NCBI RefSeq assembly: GCF_946221935.1
Contig: NZ_CAMIGN010000004.1
Coordinates: forward strand, 74,171-138,170
Direction of reading: 5' to 3'
DNA: 64,000 nucleotides
Source of the DNA: an uncultured Corynebacterium sp.
Lineage (GTDB): Bacteria > Actinomycetota > Actinomycetes > Mycobacteriales > Mycobacteriaceae
Shown: positions 1 to 8,417 of the stretch, one piece after another
How positions within the stretch are numbered: the first letter of the stretch is position 1
Layout: each line of letters opens with the position of its first letter
Program-made: the position numbers and the translations under genes
Notes under the pieces: generated by a model
Database searches by the model: none
What the model saw: the letters and a program-made list of their open reading frames with translations, nothing else
Told to the model about the DNA's origin: nothing

Positions 1-1753
1 GCCGCGTAAGCTGCGCGAAATGAAGATGGCCGGCCAGCTAGATAAGAAACTGACGAAGGACGAGATCCTGACTCGCTATCTCAACCTGGTTTCCTTCGGC
101 AACAGTGCTTTTGGCGTTCAGGCTGCGGCACAGACCTACTTCGGCGTCAACGCGGCAGATCTGAACGATAACCAAGCGGCATTCCTCGCCGGAATTGTGC
201 AGTCGACTAGCGCCCTGGATCCGTATACGAACCCCGATGGCGCAAAGGATCGACGCAACGCCGTGCTCCAGGCGCGTGTGAATTCCAAGACTCTCTCGCG
301 GAGCGAGGCAGATGCTCTCGCTAAGAAGCCGCTGGGCGTGCTGAAGGCCCCCAAGATCCCAACTAACGGCTGCATCGGCGCAGGCGGAAGCGGGTTCTTC
401 TGCGACTACGTTCTGGAATACCTGGACAAGAAGGGCATTCCTAAGGACGAAATCACAAAGGGCGGATACACCATTCGCACCACACTGGATCCGCAGGCAC
501 AGAAGAGCGCAGAGAAGGCGGCACGCAGCAAAGTGTCACCGACTCAGGAGGGTGTATCGGCGGCTACCGACTACTTGGCTCCCAAGGACGGCATGCACCA
601 AGTTCTAGCCATGGCTTCCTCGCGCAAGTACGGGTTGAATCAGGACAAGCAGCAGACTGTGCTACCACTGACGCACTCTATGCAGGGCCACGGCGCCGGA
701 TCCGTTTTCAAGATCTTTGCCGCGGCAGCTGCAATGGAAGACGGCATGGGGTTGAACACTAACCTCGCCGTTCCTGCCCGAGCGGAGGTCGAAGGCATGG
801 GTGCAGGTGGTGCTCGCGGCTGCCCGCCAGGCAAGTACTGCGTGGAAAACGCTGGCTCCTACAAGCCGAACATGACTCTAAAAGAAGCGCTAGCGACAAG
901 TCCGAATACGCCTTTCGTCGAGATGGCGGAGAAGGTCGGGATGAAGCGCATTGTGGATATCGCCATCAAACTGGGGCTGCGTTCCTATAAGGAAAAAGGC
1001 AGTTTCGACGGCGAGCACTCTGTGGAGGAGTACATCAAGGACAATAACCTTGGCTCCTTCGTCTTGGGTCCCACTGCCGTGGATCCACTGGAGCTCTCCA
1101 ACGTTGCCGCCAGCCTCGCCGATCACGGCCGCTGGTGCGAGCCACTTCCCGTGCTAGGCATCAAGGATCGCAACGGCAAGAAGGTGGATTTCGAAGAGGC
1201 GAAATGCGAGCAAGCCATCGATAAAGATATCGCGGATGCGCTGGCCAACGGCATGGGAAGCGATGTACAAGGCGGAACAGCTGCCGCTTCTGCGCGCGCA
1301 ACGGGATGGAGCGCCCCTGTATCCGCAAAGACCGGCACGACGGAAACCAGCTTCTCCGCCGCATTCTTAGGGTTCACCCCGGGCTGGGCTGGATCTTCCT
1401 ACATCTTCAACGACGGCGGTACTGCCAAGAATCTGTGCACGGCGCCTGTACGCCAATGTGGCAATGGCAACCTCTACGGCGGTAACGAGCCGGCACGGAT
1501 CTTCTTCGAGACCTCCAAGCCGGTCATTAACAAATACGGTGGTGGCAAGCTCCCGTCCTATAACAAGAAGTACGATGCAGGTACGAACCCCGGTAAATGG
1601 GGCGCGCCCGTAACCAACACTGGCGGAGGCGGAACCAGCACAAACAACGCAGCGCCGCCGCAGACCAACACCCCACCTCCAGAGATCAACCTGCCGCCTG
1701 AAGTTCAGCGTGGGCTCAACGATTTGAACGATCTACTGCGCCAGTTCCAGTAG
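1..1753 (+). CDS. Class A penicillin-binding protein, 5' truncated by window edge
   Basis: This is a bifunctional peptidoglycan glycosyltransferase/transpeptidase acting outside the membrane. The reading frame is open from base 2, so the N-terminal membrane anchor and most of the glycosyltransferase domain lie upstream. What remains starts with the late glycosyltransferase motif (RKLREMKMA, then a KDEILTRYLN-type segment). The transpeptidase domain shows the SxxK nucleophile as SVFK (near nt 700), SPN as the SxN motif (near nt 900) and KTGTT (near nt 1330). The C-terminus is a Gly/Pro/Thr/Asn-rich tail typical of extracellular PBP1 proteins. The family is certain; whether it is PBP1a or PBP1b is less so. 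The next gene is a metallophosphoesterase, a neighbourhood I recall for actinobacterial ponA-like genes. Confidence 0.93.
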   Translation, partial: PRKLREMKMAGQLDKKLTKDEILTRYLNLVSFGNSAFGVQAAAQTYFGVNAADLNDNQAAFLAGIVQSTSALDPYTNPDGAKDRRNAVLQARVNSKTLSRSEADALAKKPLGVLKAPKIPTNGCIGAGGSGFFCDYVLEYLDKKGIPKDEITKGGYTIRTTLDPQAQKSAEKAARSKVSPTQEGVSAATDYLAPKDGMHQVLAMASSRKYGLNQDKQQTVLPLTHSMQGHGAGSVFKIFAAAAAMEDGMGLNTNLAVPARAEVEGMGAGGARGCPPGKYCVENAGSYKPNMTLKEALATSPNTPFVEMAEKVGMKRIVDIAIKLGLRSYKEKGSFDGEHSVEEYIKDNNLGSFVLGPTAVDPLELSNVAASLADHGRWCEPLPVLGIKDRNGKKVDFEEAKCEQAIDKDIADALANGMGSDVQGGTAAASARATGWSAPVSAKTGTTETSFSAAFLGFTPGWAGSSYIFNDGGTAKNLCTAPVRQCGNGNLYGGNEPARIFFETSKPVINKYGGGKLPSYNKKYDAGTNPGKWGAPVTNTGGGGTSTNNAAPPQTNTPPPEINLPPEVQRGLNDLNDLLRQFQ

Positions 1754-1807
1754 CGTCCGGCCGACCACCACCTTCCCCAAAGAGCGCGAAGCGATACTCT
1801 GGAAGAC

Positions 1808-2800
1808 GTGAAAAAGAACTCCCGCAATGCCAATGCCGAGCCCCACAAGCAACGTTCAATTCCTGCCAGGCTGCTGGCGTGCGTGGCCGGACTTGGAGCC
1901 GCTGGCGTAGCAGTATCTGCGGCGTCATATAGAGAAACCCTCAAGTTCCAGCTCCACGAGGTCACCGTGCCGTTGCTAGAGCCCGGCACCCTACCTGCTG
2001 ATTGGGATAGCTTCCGGTTGCTACACGTAAGCGACCTGCACATGCTGGATAAGCAGCACCACAAACAGGAATGGGTTGCGGAACTCGACGAGTTGGATCC
2101 TGACCTGGTGGTCAACACCGGCGACAACCTAGGCGAAAAGGAGGGCGTACCGGGAGTTCTCCGTGCACTCGGTCCGCTACTGGAACGCCCAGGAGTGTTC
2201 GTATTCGGCAGCAATGACTATTTTGCACCGCGCCCGGTGAACCCTTTCATTTATCTGCTTGGCAAGAAGCGCAAGCCTTCCGAAGAGCAGCTGCCTTGGA
2301 AAGGTATGCGCGCCGCCTTTATCGAACGAGGCTGGCATGACGCCTCGAATGCCACGGTTGAGTTCGCTATCGACCCAGCAGCAACGGGTTCGCTTACTAG
2401 CCCTGCAAAGATCAAGCTGGCCATCGCTGGTGTGGACGACCCTCACCACGAGCTCGACGACTACTCGCAGATTGCTGGTCGTCCGAATAGTGACGCCGAC
2501 CTGGCCGTTGGCCTCAGCCATTCCCCGGAACCGCACGTTCTGGACCACTTCGCCGCTGACGGATATCAGCTGGTACTGAGCGGTCACACGCACGGTGGGC
2601 AACTGTGCCTGCCTGGTGGGCGCGCCATCGTGACGAACTGTGGCATCGACCGTAGCCGTGTGCGTGGACTATCTCGCTGGACCGAGCGCATGTGGCTGCA
2701 CGTGACCAACGGGTTGGGTAACTCGAAGTATGTGCCCTTCCGCACCTTCTGTCGACCGTCGGCAACACTGATCCACATCGTGGAGAAGCCGTCGGAATAA
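1808..2800 (+). CDS. Membrane-anchored metallophosphoesterase
   Basis: A calcineurin-like metallophosphoesterase of 330 aa. A basic N-terminus and one hydrophobic segment (about residues 20-40) suggest membrane anchoring with the catalytic domain outside or at the membrane. The metal-binding motifs appear in order: DLH (SDLHML), GDN (NTGDNLG), GSND and GHTHGGQ, as in the YkuE/YaeI-like family that acts on phospholipid-type or other phosphodiester substrates. The natural substrate is unknown. The start is GTG at 1808. A -10-like TACTCT at 1795-1800 lies 7 nt upstream and there is no Shine-Dalgarno sequence, which suggests a leaderless transcript. It follows the PBP gene with a 54-bp gap. Confidence 0.9.
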   Translation: MKKNSRNANAEPHKQRSIPARLLACVAGLGAAGVAVSAASYRETLKFQLHEVTVPLLEPGTLPADWDSFRLLHVSDLHMLDKQHHKQEWVAELDELDPDLVVNTGDNLGEKEGVPGVLRALGPLLERPGVFVFGSNDYFAPRPVNPFIYLLGKKRKPSEEQLPWKGMRAAFIERGWHDASNATVEFAIDPAATGSLTSPAKIKLAIAGVDDPHHELDDYSQIAGRPNSDADLAVGLSHSPEPHVLDHFAADGYQLVLSGHTHGGQLCLPGGRAIVTNCGIDRSRVRGLSRWTERMWLHVTNGLGNSKYVPFRTFCRPSATLIHIVEKPSE

Positions 2801-2862
2801 GCGGCGGAGAAGAAGAGGGATAACAGAGGAAAGCAAAGGAAAATGCCCTCTATACAGCCATT

Positions 2863-2892
2863 TTGAAAATTGTCCCCTCTGCGGGCTATAGT
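2863..2892 (+). promoter_or_regulatory. Predicted promoter of tRNA-Pro
   Basis: TTGAAA at 2863-2868 and TATAGT at 2887-2892 with an 18-bp spacer, about 80 bp before the tRNA. It matches the vegetative sigma consensus well. The start of transcription near 2899 is inferred. Confidence 0.5.
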
Positions 2893-2970
2893 TGTTCGAG
2901 TTGCAGCCGTTGGCTTTGCATGAATTGCGAGGTTGCTCGCAGCTTGCAGAACTAACGTGCCGCTCCAGAC

Positions 2971-3047
2971 CGGGATATGGCGCAGCTTGGTAGCGCACCT
3001 CGTTCGGGACGAGGGGGTCGCAGGTTCAAATCCTGTTATCCCGACCA
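2971..3047 (+). tRNA. tRNA-Pro (CGG)
   Basis: A full cloverleaf can be folded. The acceptor is CGGGATA paired with TATCCCG, the anticodon stem is CCTCG/CGAGG with loop TTCGGGA (anticodon CGG), the T-arm is GTTCAAATC, and CCA is encoded (3045-3047). It sits at the left border of the metallophore locus, so it could be an integration landmark; no attachment-site duplication was found. Confidence 0.95.
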
Positions 3048-3052
3048 AAAAT

Positions 3053-3097
3053 AGCCCTAGTCAGTGGCCTCACGCGGGTCACAGACTGGGGCTTTTT
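3053..3097 (+). terminator. Rho-independent terminator after tRNA-Pro
   Basis: AGCCCTAGTC (3053-3062) pairs with GACTGGGGCT (3084-3093), with one wobble or mismatch, and is followed by a run of five T. It is placed directly after the tRNA. Confidence 0.8.
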
Positions 3098-3154
3098 CGT
3101 ATCCTTGCGCCCCCTATCACTCACAGTGTAAGAAGTTACTAGCCCCAGAATTTA

Positions 3155-3173
3155 GTAGCCTAGCCTAACCTAA
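3155..3173 (+). promoter_or_regulatory. DtxR-like iron box upstream of the biosynthetic operon
   Basis: GTAGCCTAGCCTAACCTAA matches the 19-bp DtxR/IdeR consensus TTAGGTTAGSCTAACCTAA at 16 positions, with a perfect right half. It lies 113 bp before the first gene of the SbnB-like/decarboxylase/SbnA-like/MATE operon. DtxR represses under iron-replete conditions in corynebacteria, so the operon is inferred to be induced by iron starvation. Confidence 0.75.
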
Positions 3174-3285
3174 CCTCATCCATACGGAAGGATCGCTACC
3201 TCTGTGGGCACCGGGACTGCGTCGCAGGCAGCCCGGGACAAATGGAAACTTTCCCCTCACGAGACAAGGTTCAACAAGTACAACT

Positions 3286-4365
3286 ATGGAGCACTCAGCC
3301 AATTCCGGCCCATCGCTACGCATCCTTACTCGTAGCGATCTCGCAGACATCGAACTCCCTCCCGAACAAGTCATCCGTGCCGTCGAAGACGGCTACCTCG
3401 CTCTGGAATCCGGAGCCTCCCGCTGCCCTACGAAAATGATGATCGACCTCCCCGTAGAGAGCCGCGACTCCATCGCCTTTTCTATGCTCGGTTTCGACGC
3501 CGCGCGAGATCTCGTCGGATACAAGACTTCATACCGCAAAGGCAGCGACAACCGAGACCAGTACTACACCACAATTACCCTGTACGATGACGAAAGCGGT
3601 CTGCCTTATACCCTCATGGACTGCCAGAAAGTCGGCGCCTCTCGCACCCCGGCAACCACCGCGCTCATCGCTCGCGAGTGTGCGCGCGCAGACGCCACCT
3701 CCGTCACGATGCTCGGAACCGGACTGCAGAGCACGAACACGCTGGCATATCTGCTCACGGTCCTGCCGAATCTCCAGAATCTCCGCCTCCACGGCACGCA
3801 CCGTGAAGGTATCAAGGACACACTGAGCATTCTGCGTCGCTGGTTCCCGGACCGCTCCGTCGAACTCATCGGAAACGCCAGATCACTGGTTAACACGAGT
3901 TCAGAAAGCAACTCTGCCGCTGTAACCTCAGCCCGCGACATCATCACCCCGGACGCCGACGCCGTACGCGAAGCAGTCTCGACCAGCGACATCACCGTGG
4001 TGGCGTCAGGTCGCGCTTGGCACCCAAAGATCCATACCAGCTGGATTCCCGAAGGCGGACTGTTGATCTCTGTTGCGTCGAAGGGCGTAGCCGATGGCGC
4101 TGTTGCGGAGGCCGACCGTGTTATCGCAACCAGCCAAGGGCAGTTCGACCTCGTCGGCCAGAGGCTCCTCCAGGGGCGCGATGTGCAACTCGACGCCACA
4201 CTCCCTTCCATCCTCGCCGGCCAGATTCCGGGTCGTACCAGCGACTCTGAACGCATTTTCGCCTTTTGCAGCGGAATGATCATCACAGACATTCCCGTAG
4301 CTCACGAACTCGCTGTGCGGGCGTTTTCCGCAGGAAGGGGAAGTGAGGTCGGACTGTGGAGTTAG
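3286..4365 (+). CDS. SbnB-like (ornithine cyclodeaminase/mu-crystallin family) dehydrogenase
   Basis: 359 aa, ornithine cyclodeaminase/mu-crystallin superfamily. The Rossmann nucleotide-binding motif VTMLGTGLQS is near residues 143-152, preceded by the conserved region with KTSYR and the ASRTPATTALIA helix. In staphyloferrin B synthesis SbnB is the NAD-dependent enzyme that releases L-2,3-diaminopropionate and 2-oxoglutarate from the SbnA product. That role is inferred here from the SbnA-like gene two positions downstream. The start at ATG 3286 has only a weak upstream AAGG. A 43-codon frame from GTG 3204 overlaps it out of phase. The stop overlaps the next start by 10 bp, indicating translational coupling. 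It could instead be an alanine or ornithine dehydrogenase-type enzyme, but the context argues for the Sbn role. Confidence 0.8.
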   Translation: MEHSANSGPSLRILTRSDLADIELPPEQVIRAVEDGYLALESGASRCPTKMMIDLPVESRDSIAFSMLGFDAARDLVGYKTSYRKGSDNRDQYYTTITLYDDESGLPYTLMDCQKVGASRTPATTALIARECARADATSVTMLGTGLQSTNTLAYLLTVLPNLQNLRLHGTHREGIKDTLSILRRWFPDRSVELIGNARSLVNTSSESNSAAVTSARDIITPDADAVREAVSTSDITVVASGRAWHPKIHTSWIPEGGLLISVASKGVADGAVAEADRVIATSQGQFDLVGQRLLQGRDVQLDATLPSILAGQIPGRTSDSERIFAFCSGMIITDIPVAHELAVRAFSAGRGSEVGLWS

Positions 4366-5774
4366 CGCCCAGCCTGCCACCGCTCCTACAAGCGTGGGAG
4401 GAGGAACTACTAAACGACCCCTGGACTCTGCCCCAGATGCGGGAGTTGGCGTCGGGATCTTTCCATGTGCTGTATCCAGCTCAACTGCGTACCAATCTGA
4501 GTGATTTTGCCACCATCGCCCAGGATATGAACGTGGACTGCACTGTATTCTTCGCGCGCAAGGCAAACAAGGCCGAGTGTTGGCTGCGCGAAATCGTCGC
4601 CGCAGATCAGGGAGTAGACGTGGCCAGCGGACCGGAGCTCGTCGGCGCTCTAGCCGGAGGAATTCGCGGGACAAAACTGGTGATCACCGGCGCGGAGAAA
4701 CCAGACAATCTGCTGTGGCTAGGTATCCGTCACGGATGCACGATCGCAGTGGATTCGCCCGGTGAATTGCAAAGAATACTCGACATCGCCCGATTGGAGG
4801 CCTCTTCGCACCCGACCGACGACCACCCCCGCGTACTGCTGCGTATTCTGCCCGCCGAGCAGACTGAGAGTCGCTTCGGCAGTACGCCCGAAGAGTGGTC
4901 AGCTTGCATTTCGGGTCTGCCTGAGCTCCGGAAGCACGTCGATATCGCCGGTTCCTGCTTCCACCTCAACGGCTATAGCTCCCAACAAAGGGGCAGAGAA
5001 GCACACCGCAACCTGGACTTTATGCGCGAACTGCGCCGCCAAGGGTGGAGAGCGGACACTCTAGACATTGGTGGGGGATTCTCAGTTCGCTACAGCACGG
5101 ATGCCGACTGGGCAGCTTTCAAGCCTACGTTGACAGACGCGAGCGCTTTCCACGCAGGCCACGTCCCCAATGCCTCCTATCCCTACGGAGGGGAGAAAGC
5201 GACCGGGCCGGAGATGCTACGCGCTATTCTGAATACCCCCACCAAACACGCCGACGGGCAGAACCTCGCCGAGAGGTTGCGCGCAGAGAACGTAAAGCTG
5301 GCACTTGAACCTGGGAGAGCGCTCCTCGATGGCTGCGGACTGACAGTGTTCCCAGTTCAGGGAGTGAAAAGCGCAAAGACGGAACACAACTCCCCAGACA
5401 TCAATCTGCACGAAAATTCGCGCCATGGATACCAGATACTCACCGCCGCAGGGCTCAGCATGAGCCTATCCGAACAATGGAAATCCAGCGAATTTTTGCC
5501 GGACCCCACCCTTTGGCCACAACACGAAGGCACTCCTACACGCGCCTGCGTCGGCGGATCGAGCTGCATGGAATACGACATGCTCACTTGGAGAACCATC
5601 AGCTTTCCCCGCATGCCTAAGCGTGGAGACCTACTGATCTATCACAACACGGCTGGATACCAAATGGATAAGAACGAGAGCTCCTTCCACCAACTTCCGC
5701 TTCCCAGCCGCTTCGTCTGGGATAGTTCAACCCCCACCATTCGTCGCGATCACCCCGTGCATGTGGAACTCTGA
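4356..5774 (+). CDS. Fold-type III PLP-dependent decarboxylase (SbnH/LysA-like)
   Basis: 472 aa, Orn/DAP/Arg decarboxylase family 2. The PLP lysine is in FARKANKAE (about residue 70), the glycine loop is DIGGGFSV, EPGRALLDGCG binds phosphate/PLP, and the C-terminal catalytic Cys-containing segment is GGSSCMEYDML. SbnH of staphyloferrin B decarboxylates a citryl-diaminopropionate intermediate. The present enzyme probably decarboxylates a diaminopropionate-containing intermediate, but the substrate is unknown because no synthetase is encoded nearby. The start is GTG 4356, inside the previous gene, with a purine-rich stretch just upstream. The stop lies inside the next gene. A plain diaminopimelate or ornithine decarboxylase is the alternative; the operon makes this less likely. 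Confidence 0.82.
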   Translation: MELAPSLPPLLQAWEEELLNDPWTLPQMRELASGSFHVLYPAQLRTNLSDFATIAQDMNVDCTVFFARKANKAECWLREIVAADQGVDVASGPELVGALAGGIRGTKLVITGAEKPDNLLWLGIRHGCTIAVDSPGELQRILDIARLEASSHPTDDHPRVLLRILPAEQTESRFGSTPEEWSACISGLPELRKHVDIAGSCFHLNGYSSQQRGREAHRNLDFMRELRRQGWRADTLDIGGGFSVRYSTDADWAAFKPTLTDASAFHAGHVPNASYPYGGEKATGPEMLRAILNTPTKHADGQNLAERLRAENVKLALEPGRALLDGCGLTVFPVQGVKSAKTEHNSPDINLHENSRHGYQILTAAGLSMSLSEQWKSSEFLPDPTLWPQHEGTPTRACVGGSSCMEYDMLTWRTISFPRMPKRGDLLIYHNTAGYQMDKNESSFHQLPLPSRFVWDSSTPTIRRDHPVHVEL

Positions 5775-6939
5775 AAGGCTATTGGCACACACCATGAAAA
5801 TCTCAACTCGCACTCCCCACCTAGCGATGTCCGGCACGGGAGGCAAAATACCGCACCCTGCCGTGGGCACGGTTGCCCCGCCAAGCGTCAGTACCAAAAT
5901 CTGCGACTTAATTGGTAACACCCCCGCACTGGAGCTTTGCAGCACCGGCGCCGGAAGCCGTCTCATTCTCAAATTGGACTGCTTCAACCCCACCGGGAGC
6001 GTCAAGATCCGTATGGCGATGGAAATGGTACTAGGCGCCGAGCGGGCTGGACTCCTACATCCAGGTAGCAGGATCGTTGAGCCCACCTCGGGAAACACAG
6101 GACTTGGCCTGGCTATCGCTGCTTCCCAGCGCGGGTACAGGTTTACCGCAGTGGTGGATCATCACGCTGCCAAAGACAAACTCGATGCCATGCGTGCCCT
6201 CGGTGCCGAGCTGGTGTTCGTCGGCTCACCGGAGGCGAGCACTCCTTCCACCGTAGCCCGGCGGAACATGGCGAAGCACATCGCCGAATCCGACCCAAAC
6301 GCCTGGTGGCCCGACCAACACAACAACCCGGACAACCCGGCCGGATATGCACAACTCGCACACGAGCTTTCCATCCAATGCCTGGACGGCGTTGACGTGC
6401 TCGTCGCCGCCGTGGGCACGGGCGGCACACTCTGCGGAACCACACGTGAACTTAGGAGAATGGGGCATGAGGTAAAGACGGTGGGCGTCGAGCCAGAAGG
6501 ATCTATCATCTTCGGAGGGTCGGCCGGCTCCTACAAACAATCTGGCGCGGGTGCTCCCGGCGGCTTCACTATCGGGCGAAACGTGGACTATTCCCTTATT
6601 GATCAGCAAATCAAGGTGGGCGACGTCAAGGCCTTCGCCACCTCGCGTGTACTCGCCCGGCGACACGGACTAATGGTGGGAGGAACTGCCGGGGCAGCAA
6701 TCCATGAAGGACTGCAGACCTTGCAGACCTGCCCCGCGAACAGCACCGTTGTGGTGCTTGTGTGCGACGCTGGGGAAAAATACCTGGACACGGTGTTTAA
6801 CGACACATGGCTGGATAGCCACGGGTTACGCTCCGAAATTGCCGAGCGACACGTGGAAAACATGCTTCGCGCCTACCGCGATTCTCGCTCGTTATGCGCC
6901 GACTGCCAGGCGCCACGCTGCAGCGCGGTGCGGAGATGA
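5761..6939 (+). CDS. SbnA-like cysteine synthase-family enzyme (N-(2-amino-2-carboxyethyl)-glutamate synthase candidate)
   Basis: 392 aa, fold-type II PLP enzyme. An N-terminal DLIGNTPALEL motif is followed by the PLP lysine in NPTGSVKIRMA, the asparagine/Thr loop TSGNTGLGLAIA, and the phosphate-binding GTGGTLCGT. SbnA condenses O-phosphoserine with glutamate as the first step to diaminopropionate. That reaction is inferred from pairing with the SbnB-like gene. The ATG at 5761 overlaps the decarboxylase end by 14 bp; a second ATG at 5794 is possible. The Cys-rich C-terminus (CADCQAPRC) is unusual and overlaps the start of the exporter gene. O-acetylserine sulfhydrylase is the alternative assignment. 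Confidence 0.82.
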   Translation: MWNSERLLAHTMKISTRTPHLAMSGTGGKIPHPAVGTVAPPSVSTKICDLIGNTPALELCSTGAGSRLILKLDCFNPTGSVKIRMAMEMVLGAERAGLLHPGSRIVEPTSGNTGLGLAIAASQRGYRFTAVVDHHAAKDKLDAMRALGAELVFVGSPEASTPSTVARRNMAKHIAESDPNAWWPDQHNNPDNPAGYAQLAHELSIQCLDGVDVLVAAVGTGGTLCGTTRELRRMGHEVKTVGVEPEGSIIFGGSAGSYKQSGAGAPGGFTIGRNVDYSLIDQQIKVGDVKAFATSRVLARRHGLMVGGTAGAAIHEGLQTLQTCPANSTVVVLVCDAGEKYLDTVFNDTWLDSHGLRSEIAERHVENMLRAYRDSRSLCADCQAPRCSAVRR

Positions 6940-8315
6940 AGGTAGCCGCGAGGTTGAGCTCCATGCAGAAGTATCGCGAAGTCCTGGGAATTTCTCTTCC
7001 CATCGCCGGGGTGCAGCTCGCTGGGGTAGCGCTGACCACCACGGACGTTCTGATGTTGCAATCCGTGGGCGTAATGGCGATCGCCGGCGGTGGCCTGGCG
7101 ATGCAGCTCTACAACCAGATCCGCACGATGTGCGTGGGTATGGTGACAGCCAGCTCAAATCTCGTAGCCGAAGCTGCGGCAGAGATGGAGCGGAAGGATC
7201 CTTCAGATCCACCTTCCGAGGAAAGCGCGGAGAGGATCCGCCGAGCCGTGCGCTCCTCTTTCGCCGTGGGCACGGGTACTGCGATTCTCGGCGCGCTACT
7301 AGCCATCTCCTTCGGAGCACTGGTTCTTGCTCTGCCCATCGACGAGCAGGTCGCCCGTCTCACCTTCGCCATGACGCTCACATTGGCGCCGGGACTCATC
7401 CCTATGTTGTGGCTCAATGTCTTGCGCCAGTTCGCCGTAGGCATGCGGAAACCAGGCTCGCTTCTAGGCATCACGCTGGTATCAATCTTCGTCAACATAG
7501 CTCTGAACTGGGCATTTATGGCTTGGTCGACGTCGGACGCATGGAAGGTGGCGGGCATCGGACTGTCTACGACTATCGTCCAACTATTAACCCTGTTGGC
7601 CTTCCGTGTGATGGTGCTGCGCATACCTGAGCTGCAACCCTATCTTCACATCTTTCCCCGCGCAGGCGATGGGGCGACTATACGCCACCTAGTGCGTCTC
7701 GGAGTACCAGTCAGCCTGACCTATGGCTCGGAGGCGGCGATTACTACAATCGCCGGATTGGTAATGGGAACCCTCGGTCCGCAGATGTTGGCGGCACACA
7801 ACGTGGTAAACCAGCTGGCATACATCGTCTACCAGGTCTGCATCGGCTTCTCCCACGGCGGGTCGGTGCTCATCACGAGGGCACGAGCCGAAGGTGCCAA
7901 CGCGGTACGCGCGGTGACCCGGCGCGTATTACTCGTCGTGGTCACGTACCTGGGGGTTATGGGCGCAATATGGCTCCTACTGGGACGCTGGGTGCTGAGC
8001 CCGTTCCTGGGAGATGCCGACGCCACCACCTTCCATATCGCCGTCCTGCTTCTGTGCCTCGCGGTGTTGCAGCAGTTCTCTAAGGGAATTCAGAATGTGG
8101 CGGTGGGATTACTGAGAGGGCTCAAGGACACTACTTCCGGGCTGCGCTGCACTCTCATTGGATACTGGCTGGTCGGGGTACCCGGGATTCTGGTGATGGG
8201 CAAGCTCCTGAAATGGGAGGGCTACGGCGTGTGGTGGGGGTTGATTGTCGGCTTCGCCACCACTGCGGTGCTGCTACTACGAGCCTTTTTTCGACGCCTC
8301 GCTTCACTTAGCTAA
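6936..8315 (+). CDS. MATE-family multidrug/metabolite exporter
   Basis: 459 aa with about 12 hydrophobic segments arranged as two MatE halves, including the typical opening SLPIAGVQLAGVALTTTDVLML. ATG 6936 overlaps the previous stop (ATGA), so it is translationally coupled; a downstream ATG at 6963 is a less likely alternative. MATE proteins use Na+ or H+ gradients to expel small organic molecules. As the last gene of the biosynthetic operon, it most likely secretes the product of the three enzymes upstream. Around residues 75-95 there is an acidic, Pro/Ser-rich loop (ERKDPSDPPSEES). No transcription terminator is evident before the next iron box. Confidence 0.85.
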   Translation: MKVAARLSSMQKYREVLGISLPIAGVQLAGVALTTTDVLMLQSVGVMAIAGGGLAMQLYNQIRTMCVGMVTASSNLVAEAAAEMERKDPSDPPSEESAERIRRAVRSSFAVGTGTAILGALLAISFGALVLALPIDEQVARLTFAMTLTLAPGLIPMLWLNVLRQFAVGMRKPGSLLGITLVSIFVNIALNWAFMAWSTSDAWKVAGIGLSTTIVQLLTLLAFRVMVLRIPELQPYLHIFPRAGDGATIRHLVRLGVPVSLTYGSEAAITTIAGLVMGTLGPQMLAAHNVVNQLAYIVYQVCIGFSHGGSVLITRARAEGANAVRAVTRRVLLVVVTYLGVMGAIWLLLGRWVLSPFLGDADATTFHIAVLLLCLAVLQQFSKGIQNVAVGLLRGLKDTTSGLRCTLIGYWLVGVPGILVMGKLLKWEGYGVWWGLIVGFATTAVLLLRAFFRRLASLS

Positions 8316-8370
8316 CGGGGGTGTGGGGCAGCGAAATGACGACATTCTCTTCCAAGCATTGCCATCTATA

Positions 8371-8389
8371 TAAGGTCTGGCTAACCTAA
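8371..8389 (+). promoter_or_regulatory. Second DtxR-like iron box, upstream of the ABC importer
   Basis: TAAGGTCTGGCTAACCTAA matches the DtxR consensus at 16 of 19 positions with a perfect GGCTAACCTAA right half. It lies 28 bp before the TTG start of the substrate-binding lipoprotein, in the expected promoter/operator position. It supports separate but parallel iron control of export/biosynthesis and uptake. Confidence 0.75.
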
Positions 8390-8417
8390 GTAAGTCGACC
8401 CAAAGAAAGGAACACAG

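Noticed and set aside
5761..6939. SbnA-like gene as cysteine synthase CysK
   Set aside because: Family motifs allow it, but overlap with SbnB-like and decarboxylase genes and the iron boxes make sulfur assimilation unlikely; kept only as an alternative.
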